Numbered from the stretch's first letter, positions 9,254 to 18,300 are shown. The stretch: 64,000 nt of DNA from Sphingopyxis sp. H053 (GCF_001468225.1 NZ_LNRU01000015.1:39343-103342); one strand, 5' to 3'. Notes: generated by a model not told the origin, from the letters alone. A program made the numbers and translations.

Positions 9254-9948
9254 TGCTTTCACCCGAAGAGTGGGGCATTGTCGCGCTGTCGCTGAAGGTC
9301 GGCGGCGTCGCGGTGCTCGCCACGCTTCCGATCGCCTTCGCGCTCGCGTGGCTGCTCGCGCGCCACCGCTTCCCCGGCCGCGTTGTCCTTGATGCGCTCG
9401 TCCATCTGCCGCTCGTCCTGCCCCCCGTTGTCACCGGCTGGCTGCTGCTGATCGCCTTCGGCCCGTTCGGCCCCGCCGGGCGCTGGCTCGAAAGCTGGTT
9501 CGGGGTGAGCCTGATGTTCCGCTGGACCGGCGCCGCGCTGGCGGCGGCGATCATGGCGCTGCCGCTGATGGTGCGCGCGATGCGGCTGTCGATCGAGGGG
9601 ATCGACCGGCGGCTCGAGGGCGCGGCGCGGACGCTCGGCGCGAGCCCCTGGCACAGCTTCTGGACGATCAGCCTGCCGCTCGCGCTCCCCGGCATCCTCG
9701 CCGCGCTCGTCCTCGGCTTCGCACGCTCGATCGGCGAGTTCGGCGCGACGATTACGTTCGTCTCGAACATCCCCGGCGAAACGCGCACGCTGCCGCTCGC
9801 CATCTATTCGGCGCTGCAGGTGCCCGGTGGCGAAGCGATGGTGACGCGGCTCGCGCTGCTCTCGGTCGCGCTTTCGCTCGGCGCGCTGGTGCTTTCCGAA
9901 TGGCTCGTCCGCCGCACGCATCGCGAAAGGCAGCGCCATGGCGATTGA
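9253..9948 (+). CDS. modB: Molybdate ABC transporter, permease ModB
   Basis: A 231-residue inner-membrane permease starting at the ATG that shares a base with the modA stop. It has about five hydrophobic segments. The cytoplasmic EAA loop that contacts the ATPase is EGAARTLGASPWHSFWTISL, followed by LPGILAALVLGFARSIGEFG, typical of ModB/CysT permeases. It overlaps modC by 11 bases. Confidence 0.95.
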   Translation: MLSPEEWGIVALSLKVGGVAVLATLPIAFALAWLLARHRFPGRVVLDALVHLPLVLPPVVTGWLLLIAFGPFGPAGRWLESWFGVSLMFRWTGAALAAAIMALPLMVRAMRLSIEGIDRRLEGAARTLGASPWHSFWTISLPLALPGILAALVLGFARSIGEFGATITFVSNIPGETRTLPLAIYSALQVPGGEAMVTRLALLSVALSLGALVLSEWLVRRTHRERQRHGD

Positions 9949-10558
9949 TATCGACGTCGCCAGGCGTCTCGGCGACCGCAGCATCGCCGCGCGCTTCACC
10001 GCGGGGCCCGGCCTGACCGCCCTGTTCGGGCCATCGGGCGCGGGCAAGACGAGCATCCTCAACATGGTCGCGGGACTGCTGAGGCCCGACCGCGGCCATA
10101 TCCGTATCGGCGACCGCACGCTGTTCGACGGCGCCATCGACCTGCCGCCCGAGGCGCGCCGCGTCGGCTATGTCTTTCAGGACGGGCGGCTCTTCCCGCA
10201 CCGCCGCGTCCGCGCGAACCTGACCTACGGCCATGACATCGTGCCGGCGGCGCATCGCTGGATGACCCTCGACGAGGCGGTACAATTCCTCGGCATCGCC
10301 CATCTGCTCGATCGTTGGCCGCATAGCCTGTCGGGGGGCGAGGCGCAGCGCGTAGCGATCGGCCGCGCCTTGCTCGCGGGGCCGGAAATCCTGCTGATGG
10401 ACGAACCCCTGTCGTCGCTCGACACCGCGCGGCGCAACGATATCATGATGGTGATCGAGCGGATTCGCGACGAGCTCAAACTGCCGATCCTCTACGTCAG
10501 CCACGACCGCGCCGAGGTCGACCGGCTCGCGACCTCGGTGGTGGCGATCGGCGAATAA
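9938..10558 (+). CDS. modC: Molybdate ABC transporter ATPase ModC, short form
   Basis: A 206-residue ATPase. It has Walker A GPSGAGKT, the Q-loop FQDGRLFP, the signature LSGGEAQR, Walker B ILLMDEP, the D-loop SSLD and the switch histidine in YVSHDR. Full-length ModC proteins usually carry an extra C-terminal molybdate-binding (MOP/TOBE) domain of about 130 residues. This one ends right after the nucleotide-binding domain, and the stop is followed by an unrelated gene. The coupling to modB supports ModC identity. Confidence 0.88.
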   Translation: MAIDIDVARRLGDRSIAARFTAGPGLTALFGPSGAGKTSILNMVAGLLRPDRGHIRIGDRTLFDGAIDLPPEARRVGYVFQDGRLFPHRRVRANLTYGHDIVPAAHRWMTLDEAVQFLGIAHLLDRWPHSLSGGEAQRVAIGRALLAGPEILLMDEPLSSLDTARRNDIMMVIERIRDELKLPILYVSHDRAEVDRLATSVVAIGE

Positions 10559-10597
10559 AGTTTCACATGAAACCATTTTGATGATAGAAGCGGTCGT

Positions 10598-11470
10598 ATG
10601 GAAAGCCAGTTTACCCATGTCCATGACACGCCGCCGCCGGGTGCCGCGGCCGACTGGACGATTTCGCAGAATTGGGACGCCTTCACCGCCGACGAGCATG
10701 CGATGTGGGACCGCCTCTTTGCGCGCCAGTCGGACATGCTCCCCGGCCGCGCCGCCGACGCCTTCCTGCGCGGGATCGACGTGCTGCGCCTCGAAAAGCC
10801 GGGCATCCCCGATTATCGCGAGCTCAACGCGCGGCTGATGGCCGCGACGGGGTGGCAGGTGATCGCGGTGCCGGGGCTCGTCCCCGACGAGGTCTTCTTC
10901 GACCATCTCGCGAATCGCCGCTTTCCGGCGGGCAATTTCATCCGCACCCCCGAACAGCTCGATTACCTCCAGGAACCCGACGTCTTCCACGACGTCTTCG
11001 GCCATGTCCCGATGCTCGCCGACCCGGTGTTCGCGGACTATATGGTCGCGTACGGCGAAGGCGGGCTGCGCAGCCTCAAGTTCGACGCGCTGAAACAGCT
11101 CGCGCGGCTTTACTGGTACACGGTCGAATTCGGCCTGATCCGCGAAGCCGGCGGCCTGCGCATCTATGGCGCGGGCATCGTCTCGTCCTTTGCCGAAAGC
11201 GTTTTTGCGCTCGATTCGGACAGCCCGAACCGTATCGGCTTCGACCTCGCGCGCGTGATGCGCACCGATTACCGGATCGACGATTTCCAGCAGAATTATT
11301 TCGTCATCGACAGCCTCGATCAGCTGCTCGACACGACGGTGAACACCGATTTCGCGCCGCTCTATGCCAAAAATGCCGCGCTGCCGCCGATTCCGATCGC
11401 CGACTTCCTGCCGAAGGATGAGGTGATCACGCGCGGCACACAGGAATATGCGCTCGCCAAGAGCGGCTGA
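10598..11470 (+). CDS. phhA: Phenylalanine 4-monooxygenase
   Basis: A 290-residue non-heme iron enzyme that hydroxylates phenylalanine to tyrosine with tetrahydropterin and O2. The iron facial triad is visible: two histidines in PDVFHDVFGHVPM and a glutamate in YWYTVEFGLI. The length matches bacterial single-domain enzymes. No pterin-4a-carbinolamine dehydratase (phhB) is adjacent. A FolM-like pteridine reductase is at 40486. It converges with the next gene with a gap of three bases. Confidence 0.94.
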   Translation: MESQFTHVHDTPPPGAAADWTISQNWDAFTADEHAMWDRLFARQSDMLPGRAADAFLRGIDVLRLEKPGIPDYRELNARLMAATGWQVIAVPGLVPDEVFFDHLANRRFPAGNFIRTPEQLDYLQEPDVFHDVFGHVPMLADPVFADYMVAYGEGGLRSLKFDALKQLARLYWYTVEFGLIREAGGLRIYGAGIVSSFAESVFALDSDSPNRIGFDLARVMRTDYRIDDFQQNYFVIDSLDQLLDTTVNTDFAPLYAKNAALPPIPIADFLPKDEVITRGTQEYALAKSG

Positions 11471-11473
11471 CCG

Positions 11474-12286
11474 TCACTCGCCGCTTTTACGGACCGTCGT
11501 CACCAGCTGGCGTCGCTGCTGATAGGCTTCGCGGTCGGGCGGCACGGTATAGATCCCGCGCAGCAGCGCCGCGTCGTGGCTCGACAACTCGCGGCGCTCT
11601 GCTTCGCCGTCGAACAGCGCCAGGATCGAATCCTTCGGCGGCGGCGGATTGCTCCGGAACTCCGCGAGCGCGACCATGGCGGCATAGGCGGCGACGGCAT
11701 CGAGCGGCGTGCCGTCGGCCTGTTCGACGTCGATCACGACGGTCGCCGACTGCAACGCGCGCACGACCTGCGTGCTGACGATGCTGCTGTTGTAGAGCTT
11801 CACGTAAAAATCGCTGATCGGCATCCCGTCGCGGCTTTCGTCGCGCGTCGTGTACCACCAGCGGATCGCACCCGTGCCGTCGAGCACGCGATCGCGCGCC
11901 ACCGGCGCCAGCTCGGCGAACTGGTCGGGCGCCTTGCGGCGCACCGCGCGCGCAAGGCTCCGGCCGTCCGAGCTGAAGGCGACGACGATATTCGCCTGGC
12001 AATCTGCGGGGGCGACCGGGGCACCCGCGGCAGCGGCGACCGTGCGAACGCGTGCGTTGACGATGGCCGCGACCGTTTCGTCGACCCCGACCGTGCGCGG
12101 GCACACGGGATCGACCCACCGCGCGAGCGGCTTGAGCTGCGCGATCCCGGCGCGCCGCACATATTCGGCCGCGCGTTTCTTCGCTTCTTCGCGGGTAACG
12201 GGTGTCCCCGTGACGATAATCGCATCGGGATCGTCACCGGCAACGGGCGCGGCGGCGAGCAGGGCGATGGCGGCGAACAGGCTCAT
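11474..12286 (-). CDS. Unknown exported protein, tandem paralogue 2
   Basis: A 270-residue protein starting at the ATG at 12286. It has a short signal peptide (MSLFAAIALLAAAPVAGD), then IIVTGTPVT. It closely matches the neighbouring gene along its whole length. Shared blocks are WVDPVCPRTVGVDETVAAIV, GAIRWWYTT, ATVVIDVEQADGTPLDAVAA and ILALFDGE near the end. Two cysteines are conserved between the copies. I do not recognise the family. The copy upstream ends seven bases before this start, so they form one operon. Confidence 0.8.
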   Translation of the reverse strand: MSLFAAIALLAAAPVAGDDPDAIIVTGTPVTREEAKKRAAEYVRRAGIAQLKPLARWVDPVCPRTVGVDETVAAIVNARVRTVAAAAGAPVAPADCQANIVVAFSSDGRSLARAVRRKAPDQFAELAPVARDRVLDGTGAIRWWYTTRDESRDGMPISDFYVKLYNSSIVSTQVVRALQSATVVIDVEQADGTPLDAVAAYAAMVALAEFRSNPPPPKDSILALFDGEAERRELSSHDAALLRGIYTVPPDREAYQQRRQLVTTVRKSGE

Positions 12287-12293
12287 GGCCGGG

Positions 12294-13175
12294 TCAATCG
12301 CCGCTCTTGGGCTTGGCGATCGCGGTAACCAGCTGGCGGCGGTGCTGATGGGCCTCGCGGTCGGGCGGCAGGCTATAGATAGCGCGCAGCAGCGTCTGAT
12401 CCTCGCTCGACAACGCGCGCCGGTCGTCCTCGCCGTCGAACAGCGCGAGGATCGAGTTTCCGGGCGGCGGCGGGTCGCTGTCCATTTCGGCCATCGCCAC
12501 CATCGCGGCGAAGGACGCCACGGCATCGAGCGGCGTGCCGTCGGCCTTTTCGACATCGATCACGACGGTCGCGGCGGTCAGCGCGCGCACCGCCTGTGTG
12601 CTGATGAGGCTCGATCCATAATGCGATAACGTCGGGCCCGCGCCGTTGATGACCGGCCCGCCGCCTTCGCTATGTCCGACGGCCCAGGGCAGCGGCGCGG
12701 TCGAGGCCGATACGGCATCGCGGCTTTGCACGCGCGTGCTGTACCACCAGCGGATCGCATCGTCGCCCTGCGCCGTCCGCTCGCGCGCCGCTGGCGACAA
12801 TTCGCTCAGTTGCATGGGCGATTTGCGCAGCATCGCGCGCGTCAACGCGCCGCCGTTCGAAGTGAAGACGATGGCGATATTGGCGTCGCAGCCCGATGGG
12901 GCGACCCGCGCTCCGGCCGCGACGGCAACCTCGCCGACCCGCTTTTCGACGATGGCCGCCACTGTGTCGTCGACCCCGATGACGCGCGGGCAGACCGGCG
13001 CGATCCAGCGCGCGATCGGGCGCAATTCGGCGACACCCGTCCGGCGGACGAATTCGAGCGCGCGCTTGCGGGCTTCGTCGCCGGTGACGGGCGTGCCGGT
13101 CACGACGATAGGGTCGGGGGTGTCGCTGGCGACGGGCATGGCGGCAAGCAAAGCGACGGCGGTAAAAAGGCTCAT
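12294..13175 (-). CDS. Unknown exported protein, tandem paralogue 1
   Basis: A 293-residue protein with a signal peptide (MSLFTAVALLAAMPVASD). It is a tandem paralogue of the gene at 11474-12286. Beyond the shared framework it has an extra 20-odd-residue loop around residues 180-200 (GHSEGGGPVINGAG) which the sister gene replaces by a short DFYVKLYN stretch. No catalytic motif is recognisable. The shared tail PPDREAHQHRRQLVT is highly conserved between copies. Confidence 0.8.
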   Translation of the reverse strand: MSLFTAVALLAAMPVASDTPDPIVVTGTPVTGDEARKRALEFVRRTGVAELRPIARWIAPVCPRVIGVDDTVAAIVEKRVGEVAVAAGARVAPSGCDANIAIVFTSNGGALTRAMLRKSPMQLSELSPAARERTAQGDDAIRWWYSTRVQSRDAVSASTAPLPWAVGHSEGGGPVINGAGPTLSHYGSSLISTQAVRALTAATVVIDVEKADGTPLDAVASFAAMVAMAEMDSDPPPPGNSILALFDGEDDRRALSSEDQTLLRAIYSLPPDREAHQHRRQLVTAIAKPKSGD

Positions 13176-13239
13176 GGCCGATTCCTCCCGGTGACTTGCG
13201 CTAGGCTAGCAAATCGCCGCGATATTTCCAGCGTTTAGC

Positions 13240-14211
13240 TTACCAGCTTCCGAAGCTCGCATCCGATGGGCTCGCGCGGTGGAACGCGCGTTCCTTGCGG
13301 CGCCAGCCATAGCGGCGGCGTTTGACGAGCAATAGGCACGGCCATTCGGCGCTGCCGCCGCGCGCGGCGAAGCGAAAGCCCTGTGCGCGGTAGGCGGCGA
13401 GCACCGGCTCCATCTGCCGCGCGATGAGGCCGGCCAGGATCGCATGGCCGCCCGGTGCCGTCGCGGCGGCAATATCGGGGGCGAGGGTGATCAGCGGTCC
13501 CGCAAGGATGTTCGCGATGACCAGGTCATAGGGCGCACGGTGCTTGATCGACGGGTGATTGGTCCCCGGTGCCACCGCGAGCGCGAGCCGCCCGCCGCCG
13601 CGTCCCAATGGCACGCCGTTGATCTCCGCATTGTCGCGCGTCACGAAAATGCTTGCGGGGTCGATGTCCGACGCGATCGTTTTGGCGCGCGGCCACAGCG
13701 CCATCGCGGCGAAGGCGAGCAGGCCCGTGCCGGTCCCGATGTCGGCGATATTGCGTGGACTCGCCCCTTGCCGCGCGAGCCGGTCGAGCATCGACAGGCA
13801 GCCTGCCGTCGTGTCGTGCCCGCCTGTGCCGAATGCCTGGCTCGCGTCGATCAGGAAGGGGGTGCTGCCCGCGGGCACGCGGTCGGCATAGCTGCTCGTG
13901 TGGACGAAAAAGCGCCCCGCCTGCACGGGCTCCAGCCCCTGCTGGCTCAGCGTCACCCAATCCTCTTCGGGCAATTGTGCGACGACGGGTTTCTTGCCCT
14001 TCGCGCTCGGCACGAACGACTGCAGCAGCTTGAGCAGCGCTGCCCCGGGCTTGGCGTCCATATAGGCGTCGAGCTGCCAAAGCCCGGCGTCCTCGTCGAT
14101 CTCGCGCGTCACCACGACCGGCGCCTCGGGCGCGGCGTCGAGTTCGGGAATTTCGCCCGACAACGCTTCGGCTTCGTCGCGGGTACAGGGGAGCGAGACG
14201 ATCCAGCTCAT
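13240..14211 (-). CDS. prmA: Ribosomal protein L11 methyltransferase
   Basis: A 323-residue SAM-dependent enzyme that trimethylates ribosomal protein L11. It has the PrmA signatures AFGTGGHDTTAGC, the SAM loop NIADIGTGTGLLAFAA, the acidic SDIDPASIFVTRDN and the NILAGPL motif. The C-terminal tail (about the last 25 residues, basic then serine-rich) is longer than usual. A CGTCA repeat pair lies immediately upstream of its start. Confidence 0.93.
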   Translation of the reverse strand: MSWIVSLPCTRDEAEALSGEIPELDAAPEAPVVVTREIDEDAGLWQLDAYMDAKPGAALLKLLQSFVPSAKGKKPVVAQLPEEDWVTLSQQGLEPVQAGRFFVHTSSYADRVPAGSTPFLIDASQAFGTGGHDTTAGCLSMLDRLARQGASPRNIADIGTGTGLLAFAAMALWPRAKTIASDIDPASIFVTRDNAEINGVPLGRGGGRLALAVAPGTNHPSIKHRAPYDLVIANILAGPLITLAPDIAAATAPGGHAILAGLIARQMEPVLAAYRAQGFRFAARGGSAEWPCLLLVKRRRYGWRRKERAFHRASPSDASFGSW

Positions 14212-14243
14212 CCGTCCAACCCTGTCACTCCATTACCCTCTTT

Positions 14244-14317
14244 CGTCATCCCCGCGCAGGCGGGGATCCCGCTTTTTCCGGGCCAGAAGCGGGATTCCCG
14301 CCTTCGCGGGAATGACG
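14244..14317. repeat. CGTCA-type palindromic repeat pair, CCCGC-core subtype
   Basis: Left unit starts CGTCATCCCCGCGCAGGCGG and the right unit ends GCCTTCGCGGGAATGACG, with a short spacer. It sits between the prmA start and the end of the SDR gene. The ends CGTCA/TGACG match the other subtype; only the inner core differs. Confidence 0.85.
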
Positions 14318-14328
14318 ATGAAAAGAGG

Positions 14329-15021
14329 TTAGCGCACATAGCTTGCGCCGTTCACGTCGAGCACCGCACCGGTCATCGACGCAGGGGCATCGAGCGCGCA
14401 CCAGCGCGCCATTTCGCCGACTTCGTCGGGCATTGCGACACGGCCCAGGGGGATGTCGGCAAGCAGTTTCTCGCCGCCGCGGCTCGCCAGATAGTCCTCG
14501 GCCATGCCCGTCATCGTGAAGCCGGGGCAGATCGCAAAGGCGAGGATGCCGTCCTTGGCATAGGCGCGCGCGATCGTCTTGGTCATCGCGACCATGCCCG
14601 ATTTCGACGCGGCATAATGCCAGTGCGCGGGGCTGTCGCCGCGGTACGCGGCGCGGCTCGCGATATTGACGATGCGACCGGGGGCGCCGCGTTCGTGCCA
14701 GTGGAGCACCGCATGGCGGCAGAGCTGCGCGCTCGCGGTCAGATTGACCTGCATCGTGCGGTTCCAGTTCGCGAGCCAGTCAGCGTTGGGGTCGCCCAGC
14801 GGGTTTGCCTCGAACACGCCGGCATTGTTGACGAGCACGTCGATGCGGCCGTCGAGCCGGTCGAGACTCGCCTGCCACAATCGGTCGGGGGTCGCGGGAT
14901 CGGACAGGTCGCCGTCGGCGCTCGACAGCGCCACAACCTTGGTCGCACCGGTGGCGAACGCGTCGGCGATCGCGGCGCCGATGCCGCGGCTCGCGCCGGT
15001 GATCAGGATATGCGTGCTCAT
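14329..15021 (-). CDS. Short-chain dehydrogenase/reductase
   Basis: A 230-residue classical SDR: nucleotide loop TGASRGIG (residues 8-15), NNAG motif, catalytic serine in NIASRAAY and the pair YAASK. The end VLDVNGASYVR fits the family. The substrate cannot be assigned. It is followed by a repeat pair rather than a co-oriented partner. Confidence 0.88.
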   Translation of the reverse strand: MSTHILITGASRGIGAAIADAFATGATKVVALSSADGDLSDPATPDRLWQASLDRLDGRIDVLVNNAGVFEANPLGDPNADWLANWNRTMQVNLTASAQLCRHAVLHWHERGAPGRIVNIASRAAYRGDSPAHWHYAASKSGMVAMTKTIARAYAKDGILAFAICPGFTMTGMAEDYLASRGGEKLLADIPLGRVAMPDEVGEMARWCALDAPASMTGAVLDVNGASYVR

Positions 15022-15073
15022 GCCCCGCCTTAGGCAGCGGGGCGGGGCTTGCCAAGCGGGGGAAGCGGCTGTG

Positions 15074-16426
15074 TTACGCCACGCGGCGGCTGAACTCGCT
15101 CGCAGCTTGTTCCAGCTGCTGCAACCGGCCGCCCATCTTGGCGAATTCCTGGCTCAGCACGCTGATCTCGCTCGCGACCATGCCCGAATCGTTGCGGATG
15201 CTCGCGATCGTCGACGACATGCTGTCGGCGGCGAGCGCGGTTTCGTCGACCGCGGCGGTGATCGAGGTGACCGTCTGCGCCTGCGCGTCCATCGCGTCGC
15301 GGATGCGCTGTGCCGAGGTCTGCACCTCGACGATCGTCGCCTGGATCGACTGGTTGGCGCTGACCGACCCGCGCGTCGCCTGCTGGATCGCGGTGATCTT
15401 GCCCGCGATATCGTCGGTCGCGCGCGCGGTTTCGTTGGCGAGGCTCTTCACCTCCTGCGCGACGACGGCAAAGCCCCGCCCCGATTCGCCCGCACGCGCC
15501 GCCTCGATCGTGGCGTTGAGCGCGAGAAGGTTGGTCTGCCCCGCGATCTCGCGGATCAGGCCCAAAATGGATTCGATCGATTCGGCATGGTGCGACAAGG
15601 TCGCCGACATCGCGACCGCTTCGCCCGCCTGCTCGGACGCGCGCGTTGCGACGCTGGCCGAGGCTTCGACTTCGCTGCGTGCATCCTCGATCGCGCGGAT
15701 CAGGCCTGCGGCGGTCGAAGCGGCTTCGCGCATCGCCATCGCCGATTGTTCGGACGCCGCGGCGACTTCGCTGGTCTTGGCGATCATGCCCTTCGCCGCC
15801 TGGTCGGCCGAGGCCGCCTGCTTGGCGAGCTGCTCGCGCACCCCGTCGGTGTCCTGCACCAGCGACGCGATCGAGCGGTCGAAATCGCCCGCGAGCGTCT
15901 GCCGCTCGCTCGAGATCACCGCGCGGTCGAGCTTTTTGGCATAGCGGTGCATGATGTCGAATTCGAGCAGCGCGAGGCGATTCACCGCGCTCGTCAGCCG
16001 CGCCAGCCGTTCGGCGTCGCCGAAACAGGCTTCGACGACATATTCGATCGTCAGCCGCTGGCTTTCGGCGATGCACGACATCACCGATGCGAGCGGCAGC
16101 TTCACGCGCCGCGCCATATGGGCGTTCTGGCACGCGATCGTCGCGACCTCCTGGCCCGCGGCGTCGGCATATTTGGCCACGGTGTGGCGCGCGCTGCCGC
16201 GGACATAGGATTCGAATAATTCGCCCTCGACGCGGCGGTCGACGCTGGGCAGCGTATTGAACGCATTCCAATAGGCCGCGGCGATCGCTTCCTCGCGGCC
16301 GGCGATGATGGCGTGAATTTCCGTCGCATTGGCGGCAAGGCGCCCGTCGAGATCGTAATAGGGAAAGCGATCGGCCATCGGCACCGGATCGATCTGCTGC
16401 TTATGAATCGGATTTTCCTTCACCAT
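15074..16426 (-). CDS. Cytosolic methyl-accepting chemotaxis protein
   Basis: A 450-residue chemoreceptor without transmembrane segments. The C-terminal half is a long coiled coil with the hallmark signalling tip EIAGQTNLLALNATIEAARA, then GRGFAVVAQEVKSLA. The first 180 residues are an all-helical sensor. Its layout (H103 in NAHMARR before KLPLASVM, then LLEFDIMHRYAKK) loosely recalls globin-coupled sensors, but this is a weak inference. No che genes are nearby, so its partner kinase is elsewhere. Confidence 0.88.
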   Translation of the reverse strand: MVKENPIHKQQIDPVPMADRFPYYDLDGRLAANATEIHAIIAGREEAIAAAYWNAFNTLPSVDRRVEGELFESYVRGSARHTVAKYADAAGQEVATIACQNAHMARRVKLPLASVMSCIAESQRLTIEYVVEACFGDAERLARLTSAVNRLALLEFDIMHRYAKKLDRAVISSERQTLAGDFDRSIASLVQDTDGVREQLAKQAASADQAAKGMIAKTSEVAAASEQSAMAMREAASTAAGLIRAIEDARSEVEASASVATRASEQAGEAVAMSATLSHHAESIESILGLIREIAGQTNLLALNATIEAARAGESGRGFAVVAQEVKSLANETARATDDIAGKITAIQQATRGSVSANQSIQATIVEVQTSAQRIRDAMDAQAQTVTSITAAVDETALAADSMSSTIASIRNDSGMVASEISVLSQEFAKMGGRLQQLEQAASEFSRRVA

Positions 16427-16531
16427 GATCTTGGCTTCCCTGATCGACCCAAAAGGCGCGCGGGTCTGTCGCCCGCATGCGTCCCATGAAACTGGTGAAC
16501 GGGATATGCGCTGGAAATGGTAAAAGCGGTG

Positions 16532-16999
16532 TTAACCCGCTGCCGGCACTGGATAGCCCTCGAACGCCTTGATCGTGCGCAGGGCAAAGGCGCTGTGCAT
16601 CGCCGCGACCCCGGGCAGGCGCGACAGGCAGTGGCGGTGCAGCCGGTCGAAATCGGCGACGTTGCGCGCCGCGACGCGCAGCCGGTAATCCGACGCCCCC
16701 GACAGCAATTGGCATTCGAGAATCTCGTCGAAACTCTTCACCGCGCTCTCGAACGCGGTCAGCGCTTCTTCGCTCTGCGATGTCAGGCTGATGTCGACGA
16801 ACACATCGAGCCCGAGCCCGATGCTTTCGGGGTTCAGTCGCGCGCTATAGCCGGTGATGATCCCCGCTGCCTCCAGCGCGCGGATGCGCCGGTGGCACGC
16901 CGATGCCGACAGCCCGACGATCTCCCCCAGCTCGGCGGCAGGGCGCGGGCCTTGCCGTTGCAGCAAGTCGAGCAGCTTGACGTCGATCCGGTCAATCAT
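16532..16999 (-). CDS. Lrp/AsnC family regulator
   Basis: A 155-residue regulator: N-terminal helix-turn-helix (IDVKLLDLLQRQG, LGEIVGLSASACHRRIRALE) and a C-terminal RAM effector domain. ATG at 16999 (MIDRIDVKLL) is the family start; an in-frame ATG at 17017 is possible. It is divergent from ald. Lrp-type proteins commonly control adjacent alanine dehydrogenase genes in response to alanine, so ald is the likely target by inference. Confidence 0.9.
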   Translation of the reverse strand: MIDRIDVKLLDLLQRQGPRPAAELGEIVGLSASACHRRIRALEAAGIITGYSARLNPESIGLGLDVFVDISLTSQSEEALTAFESAVKSFDEILECQLLSGASDYRLRVAARNVADFDRLHRHCLSRLPGVAAMHSAFALRTIKAFEGYPVPAAG

Positions 17000-17112
17000 T
17001 GTGCGCCATCGATCCATTCTACGCCAAAATCGTGCAAGTATGTCGCGAATCCGCAATGGATATGCAAGCACCTCGCGAGCCATTTCTGCTAAAAGCGCCG
17101 ACAAGTTTTCGG

Positions 17113-17131
17113 CGGCGATAGTCGATCGCCG
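17113..17131 (+). promoter_or_regulatory. Hairpin in the ald leader
   Basis: A perfect 7-base inverted repeat (CGGCGAT, loop AGTCG, ATCGCCG) begins 45 bases and ends 27 bases before the ald ATG, upstream of a GGAG ribosome site. It may be an operator half-site pair for the divergent Lrp-type protein or an mRNA hairpin. Its function is not known. Confidence 0.4.
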
Positions 17132-17157
17132 ATGACACCCATATCCGGAGAGCGACC

Positions 17158-18273
17158 ATGATCATCGGCACCCCCAAGGAAATCAAGAATCACGAATATC
17201 GCGTCGGCCTGACCCCCGAGAGCGCGCGCGAACTCGTCGTCCACGGCCACCGCGTGCTGGTGCAGACCGGCGCGGGCGAGGGGATCGGCGCGCACGACCG
17301 CTATTATGTCGAGGCGGGCGCCGAGATCGTGCAGACCGCCGAAGAGATTTTCGCGACCTGCGAAATGGTCGTGAAGGTCAAGGAACCGCAGCCCGTCGAG
17401 CGCGCGATGCTGCGCCCCGGGCAGATCCTCTACACCTATCTCCACCTCGCCCCCGATCCCGACCAGACGCGCGATCTGATGGCATCGGGCGCGGTGTGCA
17501 TCGCTTATGAAACCGTCACCAGCCCGCACGGCGGCCTGCCGCTGCTGAAACCGATGAGCCAGGTCGCGGGGCGCATGTCGATCCAGGCCGGCGCGACCGC
17601 GCTCGAAAAGGCGCATGGCGGCCGTGGCGTGCTGCTCGGCGGCGTTCCCGGCGTCGCACCGGGCAAGATTTGCGTCATCGGCGGCGGCGTCGTCGGTTTC
17701 AACGCGGCGCAGATGGCGGCGGGCCTCGGCGCCGACGTCACGATCCTCGACCGCGATCCCGAAGTGCTCGAACGCGTCGGCACCTTCTTCGAGGCGCGCG
17801 CCAAGACGCGCTTCTCGAACCGCGCGAATCTCGCCGAATGCGTCGCCGAGGCCGACCTTGTGATCGGCGCGGTGCTGATCCCCGGCGCCGAAGCGCCGAA
17901 GCTTGTCACGCGCGAGATGCTTGGCACGATGCGCCCCGGCTCGGTGCTCGTCGACGTCGCGATCGACCAGGGCGGCTGCTTCGAGACGAGCCACGCGACC
18001 ACCCACGCCGATCCGACCTATGTCGTCGACGGCATCGTCCATTATGCCGTCGCGAACATGCCGGGCGCGGTCGCGCGCACCAGCACCTATGCGCTCAACA
18101 ACGTCACGCTGCCGCACGCGCTGCGCATCGCCGATCTGGGGTGGAAAGACGCTTTGAAACGCGACGTGCATCTTGCGCAGGGTTTGAACGTTTGGAATGG
18201 TAAGGTGACGTTCGAAGCCGTAGCCGAAGCGATCGGAACCGATTATGTGCCTGTCGAACAGGCGCTCGCCTGA
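17158..18273 (+). CDS. ald: Alanine dehydrogenase
   Basis: A 371-residue NAD-dependent enzyme interconverting L-alanine and pyruvate plus ammonium. It starts MIIGTPKEIKNHEYRVGLTP, the family hallmark. It has catalytic lysine and histidine regions (VKVKEPQ; TYLHLAPD) and a Rossmann loop CVIGGGVVGFNAAQMAAGLG. The length is standard. GGAGAG lies just before the ATG. It is divergent from an Lrp-type gene. Confidence 0.96.
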   Translation: MIIGTPKEIKNHEYRVGLTPESARELVVHGHRVLVQTGAGEGIGAHDRYYVEAGAEIVQTAEEIFATCEMVVKVKEPQPVERAMLRPGQILYTYLHLAPDPDQTRDLMASGAVCIAYETVTSPHGGLPLLKPMSQVAGRMSIQAGATALEKAHGGRGVLLGGVPGVAPGKICVIGGGVVGFNAAQMAAGLGADVTILDRDPEVLERVGTFFEARAKTRFSNRANLAECVAEADLVIGAVLIPGAEAPKLVTREMLGTMRPGSVLVDVAIDQGGCFETSHATTHADPTYVVDGIVHYAVANMPGAVARTSTYALNNVTLPHALRIADLGWKDALKRDVHLAQGLNVWNGKVTFEAVAEAIGTDYVPVEQALA

Positions 18274-18300
18274 CAAAAGACAAAAGGACATAGAGAGACG

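Noticed and set aside
11474..12556. Longer 360-codon version of the tandem paralogue gene
   Set aside because: The first 90 codons are an out-of-frame copy of the neighbouring gene; the signal peptide at 12286 marks the true start.
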